DNA of 64,000 nucleotides from Bacillus glycinifermentans (GCF_001042475.2 NZ_LECW02000004.1:434001-498000), one strand, 5' to 3'. Positions 17,107-26,692 are shown, counted from the first letter of the stretch. The notes: generated by a model not told the origin, from the sequence alone. Numbers and translations are program-made.

Positions 17107-17292
17107 TCACCTGGCATTTTTCTGATGTATTTTTGTTTTTGCTTGTAATGGCAAACGGTGTTTTTCCAGTTTTTCGATTTGTGTCACTTGTGAATCATGA
17201 ACGGTGATTTGAACCGTTCCATATTCCAGACTCTCCAGTAAAAGCTTTACCTTATCCAACACATACTGATCAATTCCTGCTTTTGAAGGCAA
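17107..17292 (-). CDS. yezD: YezD-family small protein (DUF2292)
   Basis: A 61-residue protein, with VKLLLESLEYGTVQITVHDS and QVTQIEKLEKHRLPLQ matching the Bacillus YezD family. YezD proteins are typically encoded beside sulfur assimilation genes and are thought to be linked to sulfonate or sulfur metabolism; the mechanism is unknown. The start appears to be TTG at 17292, about 10 bases after AAAGGGG; an ATG nearby is in another frame. It probably began an operon with the arylsulfotransferase and TauD genes. The AT-rich region upstream (17310-17400) would hold the promoter. Confidence 0.75.
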   Translation of the reverse strand: MPSKAGIDQYVLDKVKLLLESLEYGTVQITVHDSQVTQIEKLEKHRLPLQAKTKIHQKNAR

Positions 17293-17299
17293 CCCAGAT

Positions 17300-17755
17300 C
17301 ATCCCCTTTTTAATTAATCGGTTCTTTCTTAAGACTTGATGAAAATAACTTACATTTTAATATCTAATATAATTCACATAATACCTACCTGTAAAGTGCG
17401 AATTTTAATAATGATCAAAAAAATTCCTTTTTCCCCTTGAATTCGGACGTCTTAAATTCAGAAGAAAATCGCAGGTTTTGCTTTAGAAGACCTCTTTATC
17501 AATGGCATGCAAAACAATAAAAAAAGAGGGCCTCCCCTCTGCTTCAACAGCTTGCACACCGCCCGCTCGAGCAGCCGGACGCTTTGCGGAAGAATTTCTT
17601 CCTGAATATCAAATTTCTCATGATAATGCGGTGCGGCAATGTGTGTTCTGATGATCATGCAGGTGCCTTTTCCGCCCCGCTTCTGAACTCTTTTGATCAT
17701 TAAGCTTGCATCTTCGCTGATCGGGCGCTTTTTTCGTTCCTTTTTAAGGAAAAAG
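17300..17755. other. 450-bp region upstream of yezD with no recognised gene
   Basis: A minus-strand frame of 104 codons (17772-17458) begins inside a terminator hairpin and runs through another hairpin with a T-tract (GAGGGGAGGCCCTCTTTTTTT, minus strand, near 17541-17521), so it is unlikely to be intact. The inner part (IAAPHYHEKFDIQEEILPQS) could be a gene remnant. A second element is the AT-rich yezD promoter region near 17330-17400. Confidence 0.35.
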
Positions 17756-17800
17756 GCTGTCCAAAAGGCCATGTTCTTATGAACTTTTTGGACAGCCCCC
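17756..17800 (-). terminator. Long inverted repeat downstream of xynB
   Basis: GGCTGTCCAAAA and TTTTGGACAGCC form a 12-bp stem; on the minus strand it is followed by TTTTTCC. It is probably the terminator of xynPB. Confidence 0.75.
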
Positions 17801-17932
17801 TGATTTACAGATCCTGATTGTATCGATCGGATTTCACTGCCTACAACACGTTTCCCAAAATAATGAATTTATAGCAGGACATTTTAGCCCGAAATCTCAC
17901 TGGACTTTACAAACGGTCATTAAACCTTTCAT

Positions 17933-19534
17933 TCACAGCTCTTTATACATAAAATAGGCAAAATCGGCGTGCTTATTCGCTCCGCTTGTATCTTGGCACT
18001 GCATTCCTACAAAAGCTCCTGTGAAGAATCCTCCTCCGCGAACATAATCATCTGATAACTTTTTCGATTCTAGGACGATTTCAATGATATGCCAGTCTTT
18101 TTTGTTAAAGGAATAGGAGTAATAATATGTTTCCTGTTCAACATTTACTCTTAAATAAACATATTGGATGTCGCGGGGAATAACGATTTTATCTGTTATC
18201 GGCTGTGAAAATGAAAAGTTATCACATATCGTGAGGTCCAGAAATCGTCCAAGGTCCTCATCATAAGTGATTTGAAGAGCCGTCCAGTTCTCGGTATTGT
18301 AGTAATTCACCAATCCTGCCGCTTGCTGAAAGCTCTCCGGACGGAATTCAACAGCAGTTTCCGCTATAAAACGGAGACTTTGCCAGCGCCTTGCGACAAA
18401 CGCCTGGGTATATTTCGATGTCAGCGATTCATGGCCAAATAAGCGCAAATGGTCCGGCCTTTCGGTTATTGAGCCTAATTCTTTCGTAAACGGGATCCGC
18501 AAGGTCTGAAAGTTAATATTTAATGTCGAACCTTCAAATTGATCAACTTCTGGATATGTCGCAGGAAACACAGTTTCGGATATCCGAGGCGCATCGACCT
18601 CAAGACTCCCCTCTTTTCCCCCAACTACATAAGGCCATCCGTCTTTCCAATTCAATTTTTGTATCGCTGTTTCCCTTCCCAGCGGACAATATCCTCTTTG
18701 GTGAATAATCGAATCATCATCAGGGCGGATCGGACGCCCGGTTAAATGAGCTAAATACCACTCATCGGTATGTGTTTGGACAATTGATGCATGACCGCAC
18801 TTTTGCAACGGATTTCGCGGATCATGCCAAGACGTTAAAATGGGATTATCGGGATGGATTTCATACGGCCCTCCGATATGTTTTGATCGGGCAATCGTAG
18901 CGGCGTGTTCGTACCTTGTTCCTCCTTCTGCTGTTAATAAATAATAATAATCTCCGATATGATAAAGGTGAGGCGCTTCGGTTAGTTTGATATCCGAACC
19001 TTTAAAAATGATTTTCGGATGATTGATTAACCTTTTTTCCTCTGCGGAATATTCCTGCATCACAATGCCTCCAAATGAATGGCGGCCTATTCGATGATCC
19101 CACATCATATTTAATAAATATTTTCTTCCATCCGTATCATGGAACAACGAAGCATCAAAACCGGAACTATTTAATTTAATCGGCTCCCCCCAATCTCCAT
19201 CAACGGTTTCGCAAGTGACTAAATAATTATGACAATCTTTCCAGGCCCCATCGACAACCTTTACGTCCGTATAGATGAGCCAAAACTTTCCGTCGGCATA
19301 GCTTAAACAGGGCGCCCATACTCCGCCTGAGTCGGGATTCCCTTTCATATCCAATTGCGAAACCCTCTGTAATGGATGTGCAATCAAATGCCAGTTGACT
19401 AAATCTTTTGAATGATGGATTTGCACGCCTGGAAACCATTCAAAGGTAGATACAGCAATATAATAATCCTCGCCGACTCTGCATATGCTCGGATCGGGAT
19501 TGAAACCTTTAAGCACCGGATTGATAATTTTCAT
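17933..19534 (-). CDS. xynB: Beta-xylosidase XynB (glycoside hydrolase family 43)
   Basis: A 533-residue cytoplasmic GH43 enzyme that splits xylo-oligosaccharides to xylose, the same length as B. subtilis XynB. Catalytic residues are visible: general base D14 (GFNPDPS), pKa modulator D127 (SGFDASLF) and general acid E186 (KLTEAPHLY). A C-terminal beta-sandwich (from about residue 330) follows. There is no signal peptide. The start at 19534 has TTAGGAGGAAGG upstream; the frame is open another 63 bases without a ribosome site. It follows xynP with a 63-base gap, so the imported oligosaccharide is hydrolysed inside the cell. Confidence 0.95.
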   Translation of the reverse strand: MKIINPVLKGFNPDPSICRVGEDYYIAVSTFEWFPGVQIHHSKDLVNWHLIAHPLQRVSQLDMKGNPDSGGVWAPCLSYADGKFWLIYTDVKVVDGAWKDCHNYLVTCETVDGDWGEPIKLNSSGFDASLFHDTDGRKYLLNMMWDHRIGRHSFGGIVMQEYSAEEKRLINHPKIIFKGSDIKLTEAPHLYHIGDYYYLLTAEGGTRYEHAATIARSKHIGGPYEIHPDNPILTSWHDPRNPLQKCGHASIVQTHTDEWYLAHLTGRPIRPDDDSIIHQRGYCPLGRETAIQKLNWKDGWPYVVGGKEGSLEVDAPRISETVFPATYPEVDQFEGSTLNINFQTLRIPFTKELGSITERPDHLRLFGHESLTSKYTQAFVARRWQSLRFIAETAVEFRPESFQQAAGLVNYYNTENWTALQITYDEDLGRFLDLTICDNFSFSQPITDKIVIPRDIQYVYLRVNVEQETYYYSYSFNKKDWHIIEIVLESKKLSDDYVRGGGFFTGAFVGMQCQDTSGANKHADFAYFMYKEL

Positions 19535-19597
19535 CTTCCTTCCTCCTAAAATATCGTTTTGAAAGGGCGGTTTCACGATTATCTGGCCTAAATTCAT

Positions 19598-20971
19598 TCA
19601 TATTGTCCATGTAACTTTATCTTTATTCTCTAATTCGCGTACGACTTTTGCATATTTTTCCTCGCTTAAATTGTAGAAATTAATATCGATCATAGCTAAG
19701 ATAAGAAAAATAACAGGGACAACGGTTGTCGTTATTAATATTCCAGTCAATGCTTCAGGAGTTTGGACCTGTCCTGCAACATAGCCGAACTTGTCCAATA
19801 TCAGTCCCGGAACGATTCCGCCGAGAGCCATGCCAAACTTAAAAAAGAAGCCGATAATCGCATAAATCAATCCGCTCAAACGTTTTCCGGTCTTATATTC
19901 CCCGTATTCAATTGTTTCGGGAATAAGCGCCCACATATACCCCCCGGCAGTCACACTTCCTACTGCGGCGATAACGCGAAAGAAGAGCACCAGAAACACA
20001 TTGCTCGGCGGTACGATGAGAATGGCTAAAAGTCCAATGATATTTAATAATAAAGCGGTATTTAATAACTTCCTCTTTCCGAGCCATTTATTGATTCGGG
20101 GTATAAACGGCAGGACGGCCAATGCAGGCAGGCTTCCGAGCAAGCCATACCATTTGACAAGGTCTTCTCTGCCTGCGTTGTACGTCATGTAGTATATTCC
20201 GACAGAATTGCTGATAGAGTTGACGCCGAAGATAATGATAAAGAATATGCTAAGAACAACTAATGGACGATTAACCCTAAATTGTTCAAATATATCAGAA
20301 AATTTAATCTTTTCTTCAGGCTTTTGCAGAGTTACTCGTTCTTTTGTACTTTTAAAACAAAAGATTAATAGACATGCGCCAATGATGCCTAACATGCTCA
20401 TTGTCAGCTGCCATCCCAGTGCTTTGTTTCCGGTCGTATCACCTAAATAAGCTGAAAGTAAAGGAACAAAGAAAGATACGATGAGTCCGCCAAGATTGGC
20501 AAAGACCATCCGGACAGAGGTAATGCTGACGACCTCTTGATTATTTCTAGTCATCGCGGAAGTTAGTGCACCATACGGAACATTTATCGTCGTATATGTG
20601 AGCGATAAGCCGACATACGTGATATAAGCGTAGATTAATTTTCCTGTATCTGAGAAATCCGGGGTTGTGAAACAGAGGATGGCAAGTACTGAAAGCGGAA
20701 ACGCACCAAACAGCAGATACGGCCGAAAACGCCCAAACTTGCTGTTTGTCCGGTCTACTATTGTTCCGATAAAAGGATCGGCAAGCGCATCAATAATCCG
20801 AACGACTAAAAACATCGTCCCGGCAGCGGCTGCTGACAATCCGTAAACATCGGTATAGAAAAATAAAAGATACGTTGAAACCGTCGCATAAATTAAATTA
20901 CATGCTAAATCTCCAGAAGCATAGCCGGATTTTTCAAACATACTAATTTTTTCAAGGTTTTCACTAGCCAT
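19598..20971 (-). CDS. xynP: Xyloside/xylo-oligosaccharide transporter XynP (GPH family)
   Basis: A 457-residue membrane symporter of the glycoside-pentoside-hexuronide family, with about 12 helices. It has the family features GDLACNLIYATVSTYLLFFY near the N-terminus, ADPFIGTIVDRTNSKFGRFRPY, and VPYGALTSAMTRN. It imports beta-xylosides with a cation. The start at 20971 follows AAGGAGGAAAGAATC. It is the first intact gene of the xynPB operon, about 330 bases downstream of a promoter with XylR-like operator and cre. Confidence 0.92.
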   Translation of the reverse strand: MASENLEKISMFEKSGYASGDLACNLIYATVSTYLLFFYTDVYGLSAAAAGTMFLVVRIIDALADPFIGTIVDRTNSKFGRFRPYLLFGAFPLSVLAILCFTTPDFSDTGKLIYAYITYVGLSLTYTTINVPYGALTSAMTRNNQEVVSITSVRMVFANLGGLIVSFFVPLLSAYLGDTTGNKALGWQLTMSMLGIIGACLLIFCFKSTKERVTLQKPEEKIKFSDIFEQFRVNRPLVVLSIFFIIIFGVNSISNSVGIYYMTYNAGREDLVKWYGLLGSLPALAVLPFIPRINKWLGKRKLLNTALLLNIIGLLAILIVPPSNVFLVLFFRVIAAVGSVTAGGYMWALIPETIEYGEYKTGKRLSGLIYAIIGFFFKFGMALGGIVPGLILDKFGYVAGQVQTPEALTGILITTTVVPVIFLILAMIDINFYNLSEEKYAKVVRELENKDKVTWTI

Positions 20972-20999
20972 GATTCTTTCCTCCTTAAAAAGCTTTTGG

Positions 21000-21224
21000 T
21001 CACACGAACAAACCTGCAAATGCAACTAACAGTTGAATGCCATGGGACAAGCCGGCTTTACTTTTGAAATAGACAGCTTCTGCACCACCCCCTGTTCCTT
21101 TCCATTCTTTTAAATTTTCAGAAAATAAGAACTGCATGCGAACCAGGGAGGATGGGAAACCATATTTGCTGCATGCCGAATCATGTTCGATAGGTACCAA
21201 ACCTTTTTTATGCGGAGCATACAA
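21000..21224 (-). pseudogene. Unrecognised ORF or remnant in the xynPB leader
   Basis: A 74-codon minus ORF lies between the xyn promoter and xynP. Its middle (YGFPSSLVRMQFLFSENLKE, then GGGAEAVYFKSKAGL) has protein-like composition, but there is no clear ribosome site and no family was recognised. It may be the residue of a gene once in the operon. Confidence 0.25.
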
Positions 21225-21279
21225 TTCGATTTTGGCTCTGCACGAATCATAGCAGGTCAGTCTTTATTTTCTTCTAATG

Positions 21280-21314
21280 CTTACACTTTGTTTACTCATT
21301 AAACTAAGTGTAAG
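21280..21314 (-). promoter_or_regulatory. XylR-like operator of xynPB
   Basis: A 14-bp inverted repeat (one mismatch) with a 7-base centre. Minus strand: CTTACACTTAGTTT, AATGAGT, AAACAAAGTGTAAG. The core TTAGTTT-N7-AAACAAA matches Bacillus xyl operators. The left arm covers the -10 box, so XylR would block initiation in the absence of xylose. Confidence 0.75.
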
Positions 21315-21335
21315 CCAGTATGAAAACGTTGTCAA
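21307..21335 (-). promoter_or_regulatory. Sigma-A promoter of xynPB
   Basis: On the minus strand TTGACA (21335-21330), 17-base spacer and TACACT (21312-21307). It is overlapped by both a cre and the xyl operator. Confidence 0.8.
21321..21334 (-). promoter_or_regulatory. cre overlapping the xynPB promoter
   Basis: TGAAAACGTTGTCA matches the cre consensus with one mismatch and lies between the -35 and -10 boxes, so CcpA would compete with RNA polymerase. Confidence 0.75.
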
Positions 21336-21532
21336 TTATTAGTTATATATCACAATTTGTGTTTTAATAGAGACGGAAAAATGCCTGATTGCACAAACAA
21401 CAGTTTTAAAGGCTCCGTCCCCTTACGTCTCCCCTTTTGTTGCAGCGTATATCCCTTTAGGGATGTTTTATTTTTACCCGCCTTGGTATGATGAGAAAAA
21501 ACGACAACATAAAGGGATCAGGAGGCGTTTAC

Positions 21533-21934
21533 ATGAATGCGAATCACCTTGTTTCCGCCAGAACGGTTTTAAACCAATATGTGCATCACTTAGAGCCTGA
21601 CGGCGCTTCATTTTACGTCCACTGTTGGGGAGCTATGCCAAATCACTATCATACACTCGTTCACAAGCATTCTTTTTTTGAAATTTGTTATGTGATAAAA
21701 GGAAACGGCTATTATCTCGAGTGCGGTTGTCAATATCCGCTTAAGGAAAATACAATTTTTATGTCAAGGCCGGAAATATTACACCAAATCAAAAGCGAGA
21801 CCGGGCTGTCCATTCTTTATGTCGCTTTTGAGTTAAACGAAGATAGATCAAGCGCTGAATGGAGAAAAGCTCATTTCAAGGCCTTTGCGCTGGGCAATGG
21901 TAGGCGGAGTAAGGCTCAGCCAGGTTGGATATAA
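21533..21934 (+). pseudogene. Truncated AraC-family regulator (cupin sensor domain only)
   Basis: It starts with a good site (AGGAGG, 7 bases before ATG at 21533). The product reads as an AraC_binding cupin: FYVHCWGAMPNHYHTLVHKH, FFEICYVIKGNGYYLECG, NTIFMSRPEILHQIKSETGL. At about 21885 the frame leaves the regulator and enters an out-of-frame oxidoreductase sequence, stopping at 21934. The DNA-binding domain is missing, so it cannot act as a normal AraC activator. The break is a deletion junction with the following gene. Confidence 0.7.
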
Positions 21935-22747
21935 ACATCGCACAGGCGCGCTGAGGGACAATACAGCCTTACAGCCGGCGCATTTGATATCGATGCTGAA
22001 AGGGGAAAAGATTTCGGGATGAACCTCGGAGTGAGTGCGGAGCGCTGTTATCCCGATTATCAAACGATGTTTGCGGAAGAAGCCAAGCGGGACGACGGCA
22101 TAGAGGTTGTCTCGCTTGCCACTCCGAACCTAACCCATTATGAAATCTGCAAGGCTGCGCTTGAAGCGGATTTGCATGTCATCTGTGAAAAACCGCTGTT
22201 TTTCACCTTAGAAGAAGGCTATGAAATCAAAGCCCTTGCCGGATTATGCCGCATATGAAAATAAAAGAGCTGCTGTGCGACCGTCAGAGCTTCGTCAAGA
22301 GCCGCGCCCCGCTCGAGGATAATGCCTACGTCTTAATGCATTATGAAAACGGAGCGGTCAATCAACGCCGGGTGTATGGATGGTCACAGAATCAGGATCG
22401 TCGCCTCTAAAGCGAGTTTGGAATGGTGGGACAGCAAACCGAACGAACTGAGGTATGAAGTGCAGGGAGAGCCGATCCAGATGCTCGTTCGCGGCATGCC
22501 TTATTTGGACAGCCGATGCAATGCAGATGAGCGGCTTGGCGCCCTGCATACCGAAGGACTGTCTGAAGCGTGGGCCAATATTTATTTGAAATTCGCCGTC
22601 GCGATTGACGCCAAAAACCGCGGAGATAAACAAATGTTACAAAACCTGATTTATCCTGATGTCGATGCCGGCATTGAGGGCATACGCTGGGTCGAAAATT
22701 GCGTGCGTTCAGCAGAGAAAGGCTCGGTGTGGGTCGATTTTAAATAA
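21886..22747 (+). pseudogene. Decayed Gfo/Idh/MocA-family sugar oxidoreductase
   Basis: Fragments in several plus frames give in order: a GMVGG NAD-motif start, KHRTGALRDN, AGAFDIDAERGKDFGMNLGV, EVVSLATPNLTHYEICKAAL, EADLHVICEKPLFFTLEEGY, then after a gap IKELLCDRQSFVKSRAPLED, NAGCMDGHRIRIVASKASLE, and the C-terminus ending GSVWVDFK. This is the order of a roughly 370-residue inositol/glucose-fructose dehydrogenase-like protein, including the EKP catalytic Lys motif. There are at least two internal deletions and frame changes, so no intact product is possible. The 5' end is fused to the truncated AraC gene. Confidence 0.75.
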
Positions 22748-22829
22748 TAGCTGTGAAGCGCGTTTTTGGCCCGTGCTAGCCAACGCCACCCTGGAAAAAT
22801 TGCACATGCCCAGCCGTTCTATGAAGGCA

Positions 22830-22861
22830 TTAAGGCCGGGATCCAATATCCCGGCCTTTTG
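22830..22861 (+). terminator. Terminator between the oxidoreductase remnant and sacC
   Basis: GGCCGGGA and TCCCGGCC form an 8-bp stem followed by TTTTGTC on the plus strand. It may work for both converging units. Confidence 0.7.
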
Positions 22862-24892
22862 TCATTGATCGACGTAAACATCCTGAAAGACTGCCGTCGC
22901 CTCCCATACGTTCAAACCGAATGTTCCGTGTTTGAATGTTGAGTCATGCGCATCAATCACCAAATGGTCATCCAAGTAGATTTTAAAGTTTGCGCCGCGG
23001 GCGACGGTTTTCAGATGATACGTTTTATTGACATCTATCGGTGTTTTGTGCTCGGCTATGACAGCGGCTGATCCGTTTTCAAATTTAAAAAATTTCACGA
23101 CGTCATGCTTGGCATCCACATTGGCCAGATAGCCGTTTTTCACATCTTGATCAGCCCGAAAGACAAGAGCTCCCGCCCCTCTTCCATTGCCATCTTTAAT
23201 CGTAATGTCGGATTCGTAAGTGAAGTCTGTTCCGGAGGCTGAAGATGTAATAAAAGAATCGCCGTCAGAGCGTCCTTGTTTTCCATCAATGGTGTCGGCC
23301 CACAACCCGTTTACGGTCGTCCAGCCCGCGAGGTTCGACTTGAAAGGGGACTGCCCCCATATTTTTTTCAGAGGATGAATCGTCAGGGAGTTTAGCTTTA
23401 CAAAGCCGTTTGAAGCATACACCTCCAGCCCGTTGCTTGATTGATCCGGGAAGATGAGGTCGGTGAGCACCCGCTGTCCATCGTTTCCAAATACTTCGAC
23501 AGAAGAGCGGTCGACAAAAATGCGCATCTTCACCTTGCCATTTACCGGCTTCAACGGAGCAACCTGCTTTCCGGTGTTAAAGCTTGGATGGAAGGAGACG
23601 TTTCCGGATTGGCTGCGGTCAACAAACAGAGTGCCGTTTCCCCGATGATAGCCGATTTTTGTATATTGATTTTCTCCTTGTCGAACCTTAAAACCGAATT
23701 CAGAAGCCGAACCGGCGCTCACTTGAAATTCTGCATTGATTTCGTAGGAGTCTCCCGATAAATTAGCCGGCAGGCTGCAGCCTGCGGAGGATATAATCTG
23801 ATGTCGCCATCCTTGAGAGGCTCCTCTGGTCGAGCGCAGCTCCTTTACCGGGGTTTGCACGATTCCGACCCCGTTAGAAAACGCTTTCAATTTTACCTCT
23901 CTTGGAATCGTCGTGGCGCCTCTCCACGGTGATGTAGGAACATCGTTTGCATACTGCCAATTGCTCATCCATCCCAGCCAAAGCCTGCGTCCGTCTGAAG
24001 ACGGGATATCGGACCAGGAGACGGCCGCATAGAAGTCTTTGCCGTAGTCCGTCCATAGGGTTTTGTCCGGCGGATTTTCATTCTTAAAAGACGTTCCGTC
24101 AAAGCTTCCTACGAAATATTGCATGCCTGATCCTCCCGAGACGGCTCCGTTTCCAACACTGACTTGCATTACCCATTTCTTTTTATGCGGATTGCCGTCT
24201 ACGGAAAGTTGAAACAAATCAGGACATTCCCATACGCCTCCATGGCTTCCTTGCCCTTCGCCAAATTCGCTTGCAAAGGTCCATTGCTTCAGGTTGGGAG
24301 ATGTGTATATCATGATTCGGTCACCGGCCGCCAGCACCATCACCCACCTTTTTGTTTCTTCATGCCAAAATACTTTCGGATCGCGGAAATCCTTTTTTCC
24401 CGGGTTCGGAATGACAGGATTGCCGGGGTATTTCGTCCATGTTCTTCCTTTGTCATTGCTGTAAGCGATGCTTTGTACCTGTTCCCCTTCACGGTCCTGC
24501 GTATAAATAGCAATGAGCGGCTTTTCTTTTCCGGTCTGAAAACCGCCTGTATTGTTCCAATCCACTACGGCGCTTCCAGAAAAAATTGTGCCATTATCAT
24601 CCGGAGACAGCGCGGCAGGAAGGTGCTCCCACCTGACTAAGTCCTTGCTGACCGCATGGCCCCAGTGCATCGGCCCCCACTGCAAACCATATGGATGATA
24701 TTGATAAAACAAATGGTATTCCCCCGCATAATACACCATTCCGTTTGGATCATTCATCCAGTTCGCTTCAGGAGTGAAATGGTACTTTGGCCGATGCTTC
24801 TCCTCATAGTAGCTTGGATCGGCTGCGTAAACAGGTCCGGCCGGCAGCATCATGGTCAGCATTGCTCCGATTTGAAGCAGCCTCTTATTCAT
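22862..24892 (-). CDS. sacC: Levanase SacC (GH32, secreted exo-fructosidase)
   Basis: A 676-residue exoenzyme that releases fructose from levan, inulin and sucrose. A signal peptide (about residues 1-23, ending VYA) is followed by the GH32 five-blade propeller with nucleophile D48 in WMNDPNG, stabiliser D171 in FRDPKVF and acid/base E222 in WECPD. A beta-sandwich and a C-terminal concanavalin-like module (about 520-676, FTYESDITIKDGNGRGAGAL) complete it. Length equals B. subtilis SacC (677). The start at 24892 is 6-7 bases after GAGGGTG. It is the last gene of the lev operon; a strong hairpin separates it from levG. Confidence 0.95.
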   Translation of the reverse strand: MNKRLLQIGAMLTMMLPAGPVYAADPSYYEEKHRPKYHFTPEANWMNDPNGMVYYAGEYHLFYQYHPYGLQWGPMHWGHAVSKDLVRWEHLPAALSPDDNGTIFSGSAVVDWNNTGGFQTGKEKPLIAIYTQDREGEQVQSIAYSNDKGRTWTKYPGNPVIPNPGKKDFRDPKVFWHEETKRWVMVLAAGDRIMIYTSPNLKQWTFASEFGEGQGSHGGVWECPDLFQLSVDGNPHKKKWVMQVSVGNGAVSGGSGMQYFVGSFDGTSFKNENPPDKTLWTDYGKDFYAAVSWSDIPSSDGRRLWLGWMSNWQYANDVPTSPWRGATTIPREVKLKAFSNGVGIVQTPVKELRSTRGASQGWRHQIISSAGCSLPANLSGDSYEINAEFQVSAGSASEFGFKVRQGENQYTKIGYHRGNGTLFVDRSQSGNVSFHPSFNTGKQVAPLKPVNGKVKMRIFVDRSSVEVFGNDGQRVLTDLIFPDQSSNGLEVYASNGFVKLNSLTIHPLKKIWGQSPFKSNLAGWTTVNGLWADTIDGKQGRSDGDSFITSSASGTDFTYESDITIKDGNGRGAGALVFRADQDVKNGYLANVDAKHDVVKFFKFENGSAAVIAEHKTPIDVNKTYHLKTVARGANFKIYLDDHLVIDAHDSTFKHGTFGLNVWEATAVFQDVYVDQ

Positions 24893-24959
24893 CTTTTTCA
24901 CCCTCTCCCTTCCTATCTTTATCGGATATTCAAGCACATCCCGATTTTGCTCCAAACAG

Positions 24960-24989
24960 CCGCCCCCGGCGGGAATGCCGGGGGCGGCA
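24960..24989 (-). repeat. Strong hairpin in the levG-sacC interval
   Basis: GCCGCCCCCGGC and GCCGGGGGCGGC form a perfect 12-bp stem around GGGAAT. No T-tract follows on the minus strand, so it is probably an mRNA-stabilising or processing structure rather than a full terminator. It could set a different SacC to transporter ratio. Confidence 0.65.
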
Positions 24990-25021
24990 GATTTTAAGAA
25001 TTCGGGATGAATTCCAAAACC

Positions 25022-25849
25022 TTACGCCAAAAATCCAGCCCAATAACCGAGAATACCTATGATAAAAATGCCGAATATAATAAGAAGCGGATTCACGCCT
25101 TTTCGCAGCATCCACGCGACGAGCAATGTCAAGCCTAAAGGCAGCACCCCCGGCATAATGCTGTCCAAAATACTCTGTACGGTTTGGACCTCCACTTTGC
25201 CTGATTCGTTCTTAATTCTGGAAACGACGATTGGGATATTGATGGTGGTCCACTTTGAGACAAGAGCCCCCATGACAAACAATCCGAGTATCGAAGCGCC
25301 TTCGGTCAGCTTTTGAATCCGGTTCCCGACCAAGTCCTGCAGAATTTCCATACCTTTCACATAGCCGTACTTTAAACCGTAATATTTTGTACTTAATCTT
25401 ATGGCATTAATGAAGAAAAAGAACAGCAGCGGCCCGGCAATATTTCCACCTAAAGCTAGCGATGCCCCTAAAGCGGCTAGCACCGGGCGCAGCGTTCCCC
25501 AGAAAATCGGATCGCCCACACCCGCGAGCGGCCCCATTAACCCGATTTTCATGCCGCTGATCGCTTTTGCATCAATCCCTTTTTGATTGGCCATCTCTTC
25601 TTCCATGGCGGCCGTCACGCCGAATATCGGCGCTGTCAGCCACGGATGTGTATTGAACCATTCGAGGTGGCGCTGCAATGCTTCGTTTCTTTTTGCTCCT
25701 GGACCGTACAGTTTTTTAATCGCCGGAATCATCACATAGCAATAGCCCATCGCCTGCACACGCTCAAAGTTAAAAGATCCGAGCAAAAAATTCGAACGAA
25801 TAAACATGCTGAAAATTTCTCTCTTTGTTAACCTTTTTTCTGTCTCCAT
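25022..25849 (-). CDS. levG: Fructose PTS component IID, LevG
   Basis: A 275-residue mannose-family PTS membrane protein (EIID). It has the EIID signature FNFERVQAMGYCYVMIPAIK near the N-terminus, WFNTHPWLTAPIFGVTAAME, and a C-terminal transmembrane region. With LevF it forms the membrane channel that imports fructose released by SacC. GGAGGGG lies upstream of the ATG. Fourth gene of levDEFG-sacC; 23 bases separate it from levF. Confidence 0.95.
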   Translation of the reverse strand: METEKRLTKREIFSMFIRSNFLLGSFNFERVQAMGYCYVMIPAIKKLYGPGAKRNEALQRHLEWFNTHPWLTAPIFGVTAAMEEEMANQKGIDAKAISGMKIGLMGPLAGVGDPIFWGTLRPVLAALGASLALGGNIAGPLLFFFFINAIRLSTKYYGLKYGYVKGMEILQDLVGNRIQKLTEGASILGLFVMGALVSKWTTINIPIVVSRIKNESGKVEVQTVQSILDSIMPGVLPLGLTLLVAWMLRKGVNPLLIIFGIFIIGILGYWAGFLA

Positions 25850-25872
25850 CTTTTCAGTCCCCTCCTCATTGA

Positions 25873-26673
25873 TTAGGCATCAAGATCATCATCATCGTAA
25901 GCAGCCGGGCTGCTGTTTGCGGCTGCGGCGACCGCACCCTGTGTGCTGTTTTTTTGCATGACCTGCTGATACAGAAGGGCAAGGCACAGCCCGAGAGCGC
26001 CGAACCCGACCAGATTGAAGTCGGTAAACGCTGCCAACAAAAAGCCGATGTAGAAAAATGGCTTCAAGTAAGGAATGTTCATCATATTGATGACCATCGC
26101 ATACCCGACGACAACGATTATTCCTCCGCCTACCTGGAGACCTTTTGTAATAACTTCGGGAATATTCCCTAAGAAAGCCTGAACAGCGCTGACGCTGATC
26201 AGCGCCACAATCAACGTCGGGATCATGACCCTGAGCGCCTGGAACACCATGGCGGTAATATGCATGATTTCGATTCCTTTCATATTCCCGTCCTTGGCGT
26301 ATTTGTCAGCGCGGTGGATTAAAAAGACGGTAATCGTACGGACAAAAATCGTCAGCGCCTGCCCTGCCGCTGCCAATGCTACTGCGACGGCAATTCCTTC
26401 GCCGATTCCCTGATCGGCGGTAATCACCAAAATGGTTGAGATCACAGAAGCGATGGCCGTATCCGGCGCCATGGCGAGCCCGACATTCATCCAGCCCAAG
26501 GCCATCAGTTCAAGGGTTCCGCCCAAAATGATGCCGGTTTTCAGGTCTCCGAGCACCAACCCGACCAATGTACAGGCAATCAGCGGACGGTGCGTCTGTC
26601 CCTCGTCCAATACGCTTGCGATACCGGTAATACCTGCAATGATCAACAGCAATATAATTTGTATTGAAGACAT
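25873..26673 (-). CDS. levF: Fructose PTS component IIC, LevF
   Basis: A 266-residue EIIC of the mannose family with about seven hydrophobic helices. It contains GITGIASVLDEGQTHRPLIA and GLVLGDLKTGIILGGTLELM, the conserved EIIC-Man segments. A flexible Ala/Ser tail ending YDDDDLDA is seen. It forms the sugar channel with LevG. The start at 26673 has GGGGGAT upstream. Nineteen bases separate it from levE. Confidence 0.95.
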   Translation of the reverse strand: MSSIQIILLLIIAGITGIASVLDEGQTHRPLIACTLVGLVLGDLKTGIILGGTLELMALGWMNVGLAMAPDTAIASVISTILVITADQGIGEGIAVAVALAAAGQALTIFVRTITVFLIHRADKYAKDGNMKGIEIMHITAMVFQALRVMIPTLIVALISVSAVQAFLGNIPEVITKGLQVGGGIIVVVGYAMVINMMNIPYLKPFFYIGFLLAAFTDFNLVGFGALGLCLALLYQQVMQKNSTQGAVAAAANSSPAAYDDDDLDA

Positions 26674-26692
26674 CTTCTCATATCCCCCTTTT

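Noticed and set aside
17458-17772. 104-codon minus ORF downstream of xynB
   Set aside because: Begins in a terminator stem and runs through another hairpin with T-tract; at best a remnant.
17756-17800. Inverted repeat as a transposon end
   Set aside because: GGCTGTCCAAAA repeats can mark IS ends, but there is no transposase and a T-tract follows, so terminator is the better reading.
24164-24640. 158-codon plus ORF inside sacC
   Set aside because: Antisense shadow of a clearly coding GH32 domain.
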